Below, one piece after another: positions 25,364 through 34,707 of a DNA stretch of 64,000 bases; the stretch's first letter is position 1; each line of letters opens with the position of its first letter. The stretch is taken from NCBI GenBank assembly GCA_963812075.1, contig CAWETN010000017.1, positions 62,001 to 126,000 on the forward strand, written 5' to 3'. The notes under the pieces are model-generated. The model was not told the origin of the DNA, ran no database searches, and worked only from the letters and a program-made list of their open reading frames with translations. The translations under genes were made by a program, and so were the position numbers. The stretch comes from JAMXLO01 sp963812075. GTDB taxonomy: Bacteria > Pseudomonadota > Alphaproteobacteria > Acetobacterales > Acetobacteraceae.

Positions 25364-27709
25364 CTATTCCGCCGCCAGCATCTTGCGCGGCGGCGTCTGC
25401 ACCACCGGTGCAAGCTCCGGCGCATCGAACGAGGCGACCCGGCGCTCCTGCGCCGCCGGCCGGTACAGCGTGTCGCGCTGCAGCGGGACACGGCCGATCG
25501 AGCGGATCAATCCTTCCATCGCCTCAGGCGGGAACTCCTGCCCGTGCTGCGTGCCGGCGGCGCGCGAGATGCTCTCGTTCATCAGCGTGCCGCCGAGGTC
25601 GTTGGCGCCGGCGTTCAGGCACAGCGCCGCGCCGTCCGGTCCCATCTTCACCCAAGACGTCTGGATGTTGGTGATCAGCGGGTGCAGCGCGAGCCGCGCG
25701 ACAGCGTGCATCAGCACCGCCTCGCGCAAGGTCGGTCCTTTGCGCGACAGGCCGCGCAGATACATCGGCGCTTCCATATGCACATAGGGCAGCGGGACGA
25801 ACTCGGTGAAGCCGCCGGTCTCCGCCTGGACATCACGCAGCCGCAGCAGATGGCGTGCCCACGACACCGGACGCTCGACATGTCCGTACATGATCGTCGA
25901 CGTCGTGCGCAGGCCGAGCTGGTGCGCGGTGCGCACCACATCGAACCACTGTTCGGTGTTCACCTTGTCCGGGCAGATGATGGCGCGCACCTCGTCGTCG
26001 AGGATCTCCGCCGCCGTGCCGGGCAGCGTGCCGAGACCCGCCGCCTTCAACTGGGCCAGGAAGTCGCGCAGCGACAGCCCGAGCGTCGCCGCACCCTGCG
26101 TTACCTCCAGCGGCGAGAACGCGTGCACGTGCATCTCCGGCAGCGCGTCCTTGATCGCGCGGCAGATGCCGAGATAGGTGGCGCCGGTGTAGTCGGGATG
26201 GATGCCGCCCTGCAGGCACACCTCGGTCGCACCGCGCTCCCAGGCCTCGCGCGACCGCCGCACCACCTCGTCCAGCGCCAGGTCGTACGGCGCGCCGCGC
26301 AGCTCTTCGTGCGTCTTGCCCTTGGAGAACGCGCAGAACCTGCAGCGGTAGTAGCAGATGTTGGTGTAGTTGATGTTGCGGTTGACCACGTAGCGCACGA
26401 CGTCGCCGCTGACCGACTGGCGCAGCGCGTCCGCCGCGGTGACGACGTGCTCGTAGTCGGCGTCGCGCGCGGCGAACAGCCGCACGATCTGGGCTTCGTC
26501 CAGCCGCGCGCCGGACACCGCCTTCACCACTGCATCGGCGACCGCCGGATCGACCCGGTCCAGCACCGGCGTGCGCTGCTGCGGCAGCACCGTCAGCCCC
26601 GGCGCCCAGTCATCCTCGCGCGCCCAGCCATCCGCGTCGATCGCACGCCGCACGCGCGTGGCAATGTCCGGCGCGCACCAGCGCTCCGGCGCGAACGCGT
26701 AGGCCGGGTACACCGGCAGGCGCTGCACCAGCAGCTTGCCCATCGCGGCGGTGCGCTGCGCCAGCGCCTCGATCTGCGGCCACGGCGCCTCGGGGTTCAC
26801 GTGGTCCGGTGTCACCGGCGACACGCCACCCCAGTCGTCGACGCCCGCGTCGATCAGCCTCTCGTACACCCCGGGCGACAGGTTCGGCGGCGCCTGCACG
26901 TGCACGTCCTCGGGCAGGATCAGCCGCGCCGCGGCGATGGTCCACAGCAGGTCGTCGAGATCGGGTTCGTCGGCGTCCGCCCGCTTGGTGTCCGGCTTGG
27001 CGCGGAAGTTCTGCACGATGACTTCCTGGATGTGGCCGTGCGCCGCGTGCAACGCGGCGATCTCCAGCAGCGAATCGAGCCGTTCGGCGCGCGTCTCGCC
27101 GATGCCGATCAGGATGCCGGTGGTGAACGGCACCGCGAGCTCGCCCGCCTGCCGCATCATCTCGAGCCGCACGCCCGGCGCCTTGTCGGGCGAGCCGTAA
27201 TGCACCTGGCCCGGTTCGCACAGCCGGTCGCTGCTCGACTCCAGCATGATGCCCATGCTGGCGGAAACCTCGCGCAGCGAAGCGATCTCCTCGCGCGTCA
27301 TGATCCCAGGGTTCACGTGCGGCAGCAGCCCGGTCTCCTTCAGCACCAACGCGCACATCTCGCGCAGATAGGAGATGGTGCTCGGATGCCCCAGTTCGGC
27401 CAGCGCCTCGCGCGCGGCGCGGTAACGCAGTTCCGGCTTGTCGCCCAGGGTGAACAGCGCCTCGGTGCAGCCCGCCGCGGCGCCGGCACGGGCGATCTCC
27501 AGCACCGCGTCGGCCGACAGATACGCCGGCCTTCCGGCGCGCGGCCGTTCGGCGAAGGTGCAGTAGTGGCACACGTCGCGGCACAGCTTGGTCAGCGGGA
27601 TGAACACCTTGCGCGAGTACGACACCAACCGCCCGTGCGCCGCGTCGCGTTTCGCCGCCGCCCGCGCCATCAGCTCGTCGAGCGGCGCGGTCTCGATGTC
27701 GTGCATCAT
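25364..27709 (-). CDS. fbiC: FO synthase, bifunctional CofG-CofH (FbiC)
   Basis: A 781-residue enzyme that makes 7,8-didemethyl-8-hydroxy-5-deazariboflavin (FO), the chromophore of cofactor F420, from tyrosine and a pyrimidine intermediate. It holds two radical-SAM domains: the CofG half with KLCRDVCHYC (Cys43, Cys47, Cys50) and the CofH half with ICYYRCRFC (Cys452, Cys456, Cys459). Typical text follows each, such as YLREMCALVLKETGLLPH and CLQGGIHPDYTG. Length equals that of actinobacterial FbiC. ATG 27709 overlaps the stop of the LLM gene upstream. The frame is intact. Confidence 0.95.
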   Translation of the reverse strand: MMHDIETAPLDELMARAAAKRDAAHGRLVSYSRKVFIPLTKLCRDVCHYCTFAERPRAGRPAYLSADAVLEIARAGAAAGCTEALFTLGDKPELRYRAAREALAELGHPSTISYLREMCALVLKETGLLPHVNPGIMTREEIASLREVSASMGIMLESSSDRLCEPGQVHYGSPDKAPGVRLEMMRQAGELAVPFTTGILIGIGETRAERLDSLLEIAALHAAHGHIQEVIVQNFRAKPDTKRADADEPDLDDLLWTIAAARLILPEDVHVQAPPNLSPGVYERLIDAGVDDWGGVSPVTPDHVNPEAPWPQIEALAQRTAAMGKLLVQRLPVYPAYAFAPERWCAPDIATRVRRAIDADGWAREDDWAPGLTVLPQQRTPVLDRVDPAVADAVVKAVSGARLDEAQIVRLFAARDADYEHVVTAADALRQSVSGDVVRYVVNRNINYTNICYYRCRFCAFSKGKTHEELRGAPYDLALDEVVRRSREAWERGATEVCLQGGIHPDYTGATYLGICRAIKDALPEMHVHAFSPLEVTQGAATLGLSLRDFLAQLKAAGLGTLPGTAAEILDDEVRAIICPDKVNTEQWFDVVRTAHQLGLRTTSTIMYGHVERPVSWARHLLRLRDVQAETGGFTEFVPLPYVHMEAPMYLRGLSRKGPTLREAVLMHAVARLALHPLITNIQTSWVKMGPDGAALCLNAGANDLGGTLMNESISRAAGTQHGQEFPPEAMEGLIRSIGRVPLQRDTLYRPAAQERRVASFDAPELAPVVQTPPRKMLAAE

Positions 27710-28656
27710 GCCTTGCGTACCACCTCTTCCCCGAAGCGCTGGATCACTTCCAGCGTCTCCTCGATCGTCGGCCGTTGCGGATACAGGATCGTGTGTCGCG
27801 CGCCGGCCTTCTCCAGGGCGGCTGCGTCCGCCAGCATGTCCGACGAACTGCCGGTGAACAACTGCCGCCCGTCGGGACCCTGCTGTGCATCCCACACGGG
27901 CGGGGCGAACCATAGATAGCCGACATCGATCGTCGCCGGATCGCGGCCCGCCTTCTCTGCGACGCGATGCAGGCCGGCGACCCCGTCGCGCAACCGCTCC
28001 GGCGTATTGAGCCGGATCGTCTGGTTGGCCGAACCAGGATACCACGCGTCGCCGAACTTCACCGTGCGCCGCAGCGCGGGCGGGCTTTCACCACCGACCC
28101 AGATCGGCAGGCGTGGCCGTGCGGCCGGCTTCGGCGCGAATACGACGTTGTCGAACTTCGCGTACTTGCCATCCAGCGCCGGCCGCGGTTCGTTCCACAA
28201 CGCAAGCCACGCGGTCAGGTATTCGTCGGTGACCGCACCGCGCTCCTCGTAGGGCGGCGTGCCAAGTGCCTCGAACTCCTCGCGCATCCAGCCGGTGCCG
28301 ACGCCGGCGATGACGCGGCCACCGGACAGCACATCGGCGGTGGAGAACAGCTTCGCCGCCAAAACCGCCGGGCGATGCGGCACCACGGCGACCGAGGTCA
28401 GCAGCTTCAGCCTTTGCGTGCAGCCCGCCAGGAACGCCAGCGTGGCGATGCAGTCGAAGCATTCGCCGGTCGGCGCACCAGGCCAGATGCCGTCGGCGGT
28501 ATACGGATAGCGCACGCCGGTCCGCACCGGCACGATCAGATGGTCCGCCACGCCGAGATACGCATAGCCCAGCGCTTCGGCGCGCTGCGCCACCGCCATG
28601 ACGTTCTCGCGCGAGGTCAGGCAGCCGCGCGTGCCGATATGGATGCCGAAGTCCAC
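27706..28656 (-). CDS. LLM class F420-dependent oxidoreductase 1
   Basis: A 316-residue TIM-barrel protein of the luciferase-like monooxygenase class. It starts at GTG 28656 (VDFGIHIGTRGCL) with GGGGGA upstream. Features include GYAYLGVADHLIVPVRTGVR, TSVAVVPHRPAVLAAKLFST, GVGTGWMREEFEALGTPPYE and PIWVGGESPPALRRTVKFGD, typical of the TIGR03619-like F420 subgroup. Its stop overlaps fbiC, so enzyme and cofactor synthesis are co-expressed. FMN use is not excluded by sequence alone. Confidence 0.85.
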   Translation of the reverse strand: MDFGIHIGTRGCLTSRENVMAVAQRAEALGYAYLGVADHLIVPVRTGVRYPYTADGIWPGAPTGECFDCIATLAFLAGCTQRLKLLTSVAVVPHRPAVLAAKLFSTADVLSGGRVIAGVGTGWMREEFEALGTPPYEERGAVTDEYLTAWLALWNEPRPALDGKYAKFDNVVFAPKPAARPRLPIWVGGESPPALRRTVKFGDAWYPGSANQTIRLNTPERLRDGVAGLHRVAEKAGRDPATIDVGYLWFAPPVWDAQQGPDGRQLFTGSSSDMLADAAALEKAGARHTILYPQRPTIEETLEVIQRFGEEVVRKA

Positions 28657-28734
28657 CAAATCCCCCGTCTGGCTGGCAGCGGCGGATCGTGTGCTATCGT
28701 CGCGCCAGACGCAACGCAGCGGGGAGAGGAACAA

Positions 28735-29689
28735 ATGCAGATCGGATGCAGCGCGCCCACCAGCGGGCCATTGATCGCGCCGGACAGCCTGGTAAGCATC
28801 GCCACAGAGGCGGAGGCGCTGGGCTTCGACTACATCACAGTCAGCGATCATGTGATGATCCCGACCAGCATCGCCTCGCGCTATCCTTACAGCGAATCCG
28901 GCGAGTTTCCCTCGGGTGCCGGTGCCGCGCGGCTGGAACAGCTTACCGCCGCGGCCTTCATCGCTGCCGCGACGTCGAAATTGCGCATCGTTACATCGGT
29001 GATGGTGGTGCCGCATCGCCCGGCGGTGCTGACCGCAAAGATCCTGGCGACGATCGACTATCTGTCGAAGGGCCGGCTGACGCTGGGGATCGGCGCCGGC
29101 TGGTGCAAGGAGGAGTTCGAGGCGATCGGCGCGCCACCGTTCGAGGACCGCGGCCAGGTCACCGACGAATGGATGATGGCGTGCAAGGAACTGTGGGCCA
29201 AGGACGATCCGAAGTTCGACGGCAAGTATGTGAAGTTCTCCGACGTGGTGTTCACGCCGAAGCCGGTGCAGAAATCGATCCCGATCTGGGTGGGGGGCGA
29301 GAGCGGCCCGGCACTGCGGCGGACCGCCAGGTACGCCGATGCGTGGTATCCAATCGGCACCAATCCGCAGTTCCCGATGGACACGCTGACACGCTTCAAG
29401 GCCGCCGTGGCGAAGCTGCGCGACATGACGGCGAAGGCCGGGCGCGATCCGTCGTCGGTGACGCTTGCTTATCGCATTTCCTCCAATGCCGAGGCGCAGC
29501 CGAAGGGCACGGTGGACGGCGAGCGTAAGCTCTTCACCGGTGGCGCGGCAGACTTCGTCGGCGACATCAAGGCGCTGGCCGAGGCGGGCGTCACGTCGTT
29601 CGATTTCGGGCATGTTCGCACCGACGTTGGCTGGGACCATCGACAATATGCGGCGCTTCAAGGATGAGGTGATGGCGAAGGTGAAGTGA
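28735..29689 (+). CDS. LLM class F420-dependent oxidoreductase 2, one frameshift
   Basis: Starts MQIGCSAPTSGPLIAPDS after GGGGAGAGGA. It shares with its neighbour the blocks TVSDHVMIPTSIASRYPYS, VMVVPHRPAVLTAKILATID, LGIGAGWCKEEFEAIGAPPF and PIWVGGESGPALRRTARYAD. One extra base near 29612 breaks the end; corrected, it finishes GMFAPTLAGTIDNMRRFKDE and AKVK, 317 residues, exactly the length of the next gene. Divergent from LLM1, which suggests a shared control region at 28657-28734. The substrate is unknown. Confidence 0.85.
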
Positions 29690-29722
29690 CGCGCGCTTCC
29701 CCGTCATGAAGAGAGAGATCCC

Positions 29723-30676
29723 ATGCAGATCGGTTTCAATGCACCTACCACCGGCGCGCTCATCGAACCGGACAGCCTGCGCCGCGTCATCACCGAGGGC
29801 GAGGCCCTCGGCTTCGACTACGTCACGGTCAGCGACCACATCATGGTGCCGCGCAATCTCGAGTTGAAATATCCGTATACCGACAGCGGCGAGTTCCCCG
29901 CCGGCACTGCGGCGGCGTGGCTGGAACAGCTCACCACCACCGCTTACCTGGCCGCGCTGACCACGAGGCTGCGCTTCGTCATGTCGGTGATGGTGGTGCC
30001 GCATCGCCCCGCCGTGCTGACCGCGAAGATCCTCGCCACCATCGACTATCTGTCCAAGGGCCGGCTCACCCTCGGCATCGGCGTCGGCTGGTGTCGCGAA
30101 GAATTCGAGGCGATCGACGCCGCACCATTCGACGACCGCGGCCACGTCACGGATGAATGGATGGCGGCGTGCAAGGAGCTGTGGTCGAAGGACGATCCGC
30201 GCTTCGACGGCAAATACGTGCAGTTTGCCGACGTGGTGTTCACGCCCAAGCCGGTGCAGCAGCCCATCCCGATCTGGGTCGGCGGCGAAAGCGCGCCCGC
30301 CTTGCGCCGCACCGTGCGCTATGCCGATTGCTGGTATCCGGTCGGCACCAACCCGCAGTTCCCGATGAACACGGTCAGCCGCTTCAAGGCCGGCCTCACC
30401 CGTTTCCGCGGCTTCGCCGAGAAGGCCGACCGCGATCCGTCCACCGTTGCGGTGGCTTTGCGCGTCTTGAATGGCCCCTCCGCCCGCCCGCGCCGCACGA
30501 TCGACGGCGAGGCTGAGATGTTCACCGGCGGCGCCGCCGATTACGTCGCCGACATCAAGGCGCTGGCCGAGCTCGGCGTGGCGTCGGTCGATGTGCGGCT
30601 GACCGCGGCGACGCTGGACGACACGATCGGCAACATGCGCCGCTTCCGCGACGACGTGCTGGCGAAGGTCCGTTAG
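29723..30676 (+). CDS. LLM class F420-dependent oxidoreductase 3
   Basis: A 317-residue intact paralogue of the preceding gene (MQIGFNAPTTGALIEPDS, VMVVPHRPAVLTAKILATID, LGIGVGWCREEFEAIDAAPF, PIWVGGESAPALRRTVRYAD). The two align end to end without gaps that I can see, so they are a tandem duplication. Differences cluster near the N-terminal substrate loop (IMVPRNLELKYPYTD) and at the C-terminus, which may alter specificity. It begins 33 bases after LLM2 and precedes LLM4 by 14 bases: one operon. Confidence 0.88.
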   Translation: MQIGFNAPTTGALIEPDSLRRVITEGEALGFDYVTVSDHIMVPRNLELKYPYTDSGEFPAGTAAAWLEQLTTTAYLAALTTRLRFVMSVMVVPHRPAVLTAKILATIDYLSKGRLTLGIGVGWCREEFEAIDAAPFDDRGHVTDEWMAACKELWSKDDPRFDGKYVQFADVVFTPKPVQQPIPIWVGGESAPALRRTVRYADCWYPVGTNPQFPMNTVSRFKAGLTRFRGFAEKADRDPSTVAVALRVLNGPSARPRRTIDGEAEMFTGGAADYVADIKALAELGVASVDVRLTAATLDDTIGNMRRFRDDVLAKVR

Positions 30677-30690
30677 AAGGAGAGCAGCCG

Positions 30691-31731
30691 ATGCAACTCG
30701 GCATCACGATGCGCATCAACGGCGCCACCCCGCGGCTCAGCATGGACGAGGTGCTGGAGGCCGAACGCCTGGGCTACGTGTCGGTGTGGTCGGGCGAGGC
30801 CTGGGGCACCGACGCGGTGTCGCCGGTCGCCTGGGTGCTGGCACGCACCACGAAGATCAAGGCCGGCACGGCGATCATGCAGATGCAGGCGCGCACGCCG
30901 TCCTGCACCGCGATGACCGCGATGACGCTGCACGCGCTGTCCGGCGGGCGCTTCCTGCTTGGCGTCGGCCCGTCGGGACCGCAGGTGATCGAGGGCTGGC
31001 ACGGCGTGGCCTACGGCAAGCCGCTCGGCCGCACCAAGGAATACATCGCCATCATCCGCAAGGCGCTGGCGCGCGAGACGCCGCTGACCTGGCAGGGCGA
31101 GCACTACCAGATCCCCTACGCCGGCCCCGGCGCCACCGGCCTGGGCAAGCCGCTGCGCAGCATCGTGCATGGCGATGCGTCGATGCCGATCTACACCGCA
31201 TCGATCACACCGGCCGGGCTGCGCACCGCGGGCGAAGTATCGGACGGCACGCTGCCGATCTGGTTCTCACCCGAGCAGGCGGACCAGGTGGTGCAGCCGA
31301 TCCTCGACGGCCGCGCCAAGGCCGGCAAGCCGCGCGACCTGGATGGCTTCGATCTCGCCCCGTACGTGAAGATCAGCATGGGCAACGACCTTCAGGCGTG
31401 CCGTGACGCGGTGCGGCCGAACCTCGCGCTGTACATCGGCGGCATGGGCGCGCGGTCGAAGAACTTCTACAACGACTTCGCCGTGCGGCTCGGCTACGAG
31501 GCGGAAGCCGCAAAGATCCAGGATCTCTACCTTGGCGGTCACAAGAAGGACGCCGAAGCGCTGGTGCCGGACAGGCTGATCGACGAGATCGCACTGGTCG
31601 GCAGCGCGGACCGCATCAAGGACCGGCTGCAGGCGTGGCAGCAGGTGGCGAAGGCCGGCAAGCTGACCACGATGGTGCTGACCGGCGCGTCGGTCGACGC
31701 ATTGCGCGTGGTGGCCGAGGCGGTGCTGTAG
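30691..31731 (+). CDS. LLM class F420-dependent oxidoreductase 4
   Basis: A 346-residue member of a different LLM subgroup (TIGR03559-like), starting MQLGITMRINGATPRLSMDE after AAGGAGAG. Blocks include YVSVWSGEAWGTDAVSPVAW, GTAIMQMQARTPSCTAMTAM, GRFLLGVGPSGPQVIEGWHG and PIYTASITPAGLRTAGEVSD. Members of this group are usually annotated as F420-dependent, and its position in the F420 locus agrees. The substrate is unknown. Confidence 0.85.
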   Translation: MQLGITMRINGATPRLSMDEVLEAERLGYVSVWSGEAWGTDAVSPVAWVLARTTKIKAGTAIMQMQARTPSCTAMTAMTLHALSGGRFLLGVGPSGPQVIEGWHGVAYGKPLGRTKEYIAIIRKALARETPLTWQGEHYQIPYAGPGATGLGKPLRSIVHGDASMPIYTASITPAGLRTAGEVSDGTLPIWFSPEQADQVVQPILDGRAKAGKPRDLDGFDLAPYVKISMGNDLQACRDAVRPNLALYIGGMGARSKNFYNDFAVRLGYEAEAAKIQDLYLGGHKKDAEALVPDRLIDEIALVGSADRIKDRLQAWQQVAKAGKLTTMVLTGASVDALRVVAEAVL

Positions 31732-31750
31732 CGCCAGGCGACGAAGCCGC

Positions 31751-32498
31751 ATGGCATTCCCCACGCTCGGCTCGGTCGAGGCGATCTATCGCGACGAGGT
31801 TGCCGTGCACGCGGCGATCCATCAGGCCTTCACCGAGTTCGGTGCAGGCGTCGCCGGCCTTGCGGCGGCATCGGGACCACGTGGAGCAGAACAACCTGGG
31901 GTTTGGTGACCGCGCGTTCCACTGGCTGTGGAAGCTCCTGGTGGACGCGATGCCCGTCCCGTTCCGCTTCCTCGAGATCGGCGTGTTCAAGGGGCAGGTC
32001 GTCAGCCTGGTCGGCATGCTCGCCTTGCAGGCCGGCAAGGACGCCTTCGTTTTCGGTATCACGCCGCTGAATGGCGATGGCGACAAGTACCTCACGTTCG
32101 ATCCCGCGACCGACTACGCCGCCGCCATCCGCGACCTGCAGGACTGGTCCGGCATTCCGCTCAGCCGCCAGGCGCGGATCCTGTGTGGCCACTCCACCGA
32201 CGACGGGATCAAGGCCGCCTGCCGCAGCCTGGCGCCGTTCGACCTGGTCTACATCGACGGCTGCCACGACTTCCACGCCGTGGTGAACGACATCATCGTC
32301 TACGGCGAATTGGTCAGGCCCGGCGGCTATCTGGTGATGGACGATGCATCGACCGACCTGCAGCTTCCACCTGACATGTTCAGCGGCATCGCCGATGTCG
32401 TCGAGGCCTGCCGTCGCGTGCTGGAACCGGACGCCCGCTTCGCCCCGGTCTGCGCCGTCGGCCACAACCGCGTCTGGCGCAGGCAGGTCGCTGCATAG
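31751..32498 (+). CDS. Class I SAM methyltransferase / cephalosporin-hydroxylase-like protein, one frameshift
   Basis: Starts MAFPTLGSVEAIYRDEVAVH, 19 bases after LLM4. One extra base near 31862 breaks the frame; corrected, it reads RRHRDHVEQNNLGFGDRAFH and has 248 residues. The Rossmann-type features are RFLEIGVFKGQVVSLVG, FDLVYIDGCHDFHAVVND and LVRPGGYLVMDDAS, as in class I methyltransferases and the related cephalosporin hydroxylase group often found in glycan clusters. It lies in the LLM / beta-oxidation operon. The acceptor is unknown. Confidence 0.7.
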
Positions 32499-32558
32499 AC
32501 TGCCATGGACGGCGTCCCGCCAGCTTCCTATCCTACCTGCCGGTAGGGGGATTATTGC

Positions 32559-34673
32559 ATGAGCGGAGCATCACCGGTCACGCTGGAACGCAAGGGCCAT
32601 ATCGGCGTCATCACCGTCGATTATCCGCCGGTGAACGCGCTTGGCCCAGGTGTCGCCGACGGCATCAAGGACTGCGTGACGCGCGGCAACCTCGATCCGG
32701 CGATCAAGGCGATGGTGCTGATCGGTGCCGGCCGCAGCTTCATCGCCGGCGCCGACATCCGCGGCTTCGGCACCAATCGCGCGCGCCCGCCACTCGGCCA
32801 GCGCGTCTACGACACGCTGGATGCGAGCGAGAAGCCGGTGGTTGCCGCGATCCATGGCTATGCGCTGGGCGGCGGTCTGGAGATCGCCATGGCGTGCCAC
32901 TATCGCGTGGCGTTGCCGAGCGCACGCGTGGGGCTGCCCGAGGTGCTCATCGGCATCCTGCCGGGCGGCGGCGGAACGCAGCGCCTGCCGCGGCTGACCG
33001 GCGTCAGGCCGGCGCTCGACATGATCATCACCGGCCGCCACGTGCCCGCGTCCGAGGCGAAGCAGCTTGGCATCATCGACGCGATGTTGCCGCAGGGTTC
33101 CGACCTGCATGACGGGGCCGTGGACTTCGCAATCGGCATAGCGACCTCGCGTCCGTTGCCGCGCGTGCGCGACCGCACGGTGAAGCTGGACGATCCGGGC
33201 ATCTTCGACGCCACGCGCAAGTCGATCGCGCGGCGTGCACGCAACCAGAAGGCGCCGTATCACTGCATCGCGGCGGTCGAGGCCGCCTGCACGCTCTCCT
33301 TCGACGAGGGCTGCCGGCGCGAGGCGGAACTGTTCAAGGAGCTGGAGAACTCCGACGAGGCGCGCGCCCTGCGCTATGCGTTCTTCGCCGAGCGCGAAGT
33401 GGCGCGGCTGCCCGATCTTCCGGCCAACACGCCGGTGCGCGACTTCGCCAATGCCGCAGTGGTGGGTGCCGGAACGATGGGCGGCGGCATCGCCATGAGC
33501 TTCGCCGATCACGGCCTGCCGGTGAAGATCATGGACGCGACGCCGGAGGCGCTGGCGCGCGGCATGCAGCGCATCCGCGACAACTACGCAACCTCGGTGC
33601 GCCGCGGCTCGCTGGCCGAGGACGAGATGCAGCGGCGGCTCGCGCGCATCGAGCCCGTGAGCAGCTACGAGGATATCGCCGACTGCGACCTGGTGATCGA
33701 GGCGGTGTTCGAAGAGATGGACGTCAAGAAGCCGGTGTTCGCTCGCCTGGACGAGGTGATGAAGCCGGGCGCGCTGCTGTTCTCGAACACCTCGGCGCTG
33801 GACATCGACCAGCTGGCGACGATGACCCGGCGGGCGCAGGACGTGGCGGGGACGCACTTCTTCAGCCCGGCCAACGTGATGAAGCTGCTGGAGGTGGTGC
33901 GCGGCAAGGCGTCCTCGCCGCAGACACTGGCGACGGCGATGCAGCTGGGCCGCCGCATCGGCAAGATCTCGGCGATGGCGGGCAATACCGACGGCTTCGT
34001 CGCCAACCGTTCGCGCGCGCCGTTCACCGCCGAGACGGTGATCCTGCTCGAGGAAGGCTGCCTGCCCGAGCAGGTGGACAAGGTCATGGTGGAGTTCGGC
34101 TACCCGATGGGGCCGTTCGCCGTCGGCGACCTCGCAGGCTTGGATATCGGCTATGCCAGCCGTAAGCGCCGCGCCGCCGAGAACCCTAACTTCCGCAAGC
34201 AGCCGATCGCCGATCGTCTGGTGGAGATGGGCCGGCACGGGCAGAAGACCGGCGCCGGCTGGTATCGCTACGAGAAGGGCGATCGCACGCCGCATCCCGA
34301 TCCCGTAGTCGCCGCCATCATCAAGGAGGTCGGCGCCGCGTTGGGCAATCCGCCGCGCGAGTTCACCGACCGCGAGATCCTGCGCCGGCTGCTGTTCGCC
34401 TCGGTGAACGAGGCGTGCAAGATCCTGGAAGAGGGCAAGGCGTATCGGCCGAGCGACGTGGACGTGATGTGGCTGCACGGGTTCGGCTTCCCGCGCTATC
34501 GCGGTGGCCTGTTCTTCTGGGCCGACGGCATCGGCGTGCGCGAGGTGTACAATCAGATCGCCGCCTGGCATCAGCAATACGGCAACCGCTGGGCACCGTC
34601 ACGTCTGCTGCGCGAGCTGGCCGAGTCCGGTACGCCGTTCCGCGAGGCAAAGGTCGCGGCGTTCGTGCCATAG
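32559..34673 (+). CDS. Bifunctional enoyl-CoA hydratase / 3-hydroxyacyl-CoA dehydrogenase
   Basis: A 704-residue FadB/FadJ-type fusion for two consecutive beta-oxidation steps. The hydratase domain (about 1-190) has IAGADIRGFG, GYALGGGLEIAMACHYRVA and LPEVLIGILPGGGGTQRLPR with the two active-site Glu regions. The NAD-binding dehydrogenase starts at VVGAGTMGGGIAMSFADHG (about 302), with GTHFFSPANVMKLLEVVRG holding the catalytic His. C-terminal 3HCDH domains follow. No thiolase partner is next to it. An acyl-CoA dehydrogenase gene lies downstream beyond the helicase gene. The frame is intact. Confidence 0.93.
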   Translation: MSGASPVTLERKGHIGVITVDYPPVNALGPGVADGIKDCVTRGNLDPAIKAMVLIGAGRSFIAGADIRGFGTNRARPPLGQRVYDTLDASEKPVVAAIHGYALGGGLEIAMACHYRVALPSARVGLPEVLIGILPGGGGTQRLPRLTGVRPALDMIITGRHVPASEAKQLGIIDAMLPQGSDLHDGAVDFAIGIATSRPLPRVRDRTVKLDDPGIFDATRKSIARRARNQKAPYHCIAAVEAACTLSFDEGCRREAELFKELENSDEARALRYAFFAEREVARLPDLPANTPVRDFANAAVVGAGTMGGGIAMSFADHGLPVKIMDATPEALARGMQRIRDNYATSVRRGSLAEDEMQRRLARIEPVSSYEDIADCDLVIEAVFEEMDVKKPVFARLDEVMKPGALLFSNTSALDIDQLATMTRRAQDVAGTHFFSPANVMKLLEVVRGKASSPQTLATAMQLGRRIGKISAMAGNTDGFVANRSRAPFTAETVILLEEGCLPEQVDKVMVEFGYPMGPFAVGDLAGLDIGYASRKRRAAENPNFRKQPIADRLVEMGRHGQKTGAGWYRYEKGDRTPHPDPVVAAIIKEVGAALGNPPREFTDREILRRLLFASVNEACKILEEGKAYRPSDVDVMWLHGFGFPRYRGGLFFWADGIGVREVYNQIAAWHQQYGNRWAPSRLLRELAESGTPFREAKVAAFVP

Positions 34674-34707
34674 CCCGGTTGCGTCCGCTGACACGCTGAA
34701 ACGCAAC

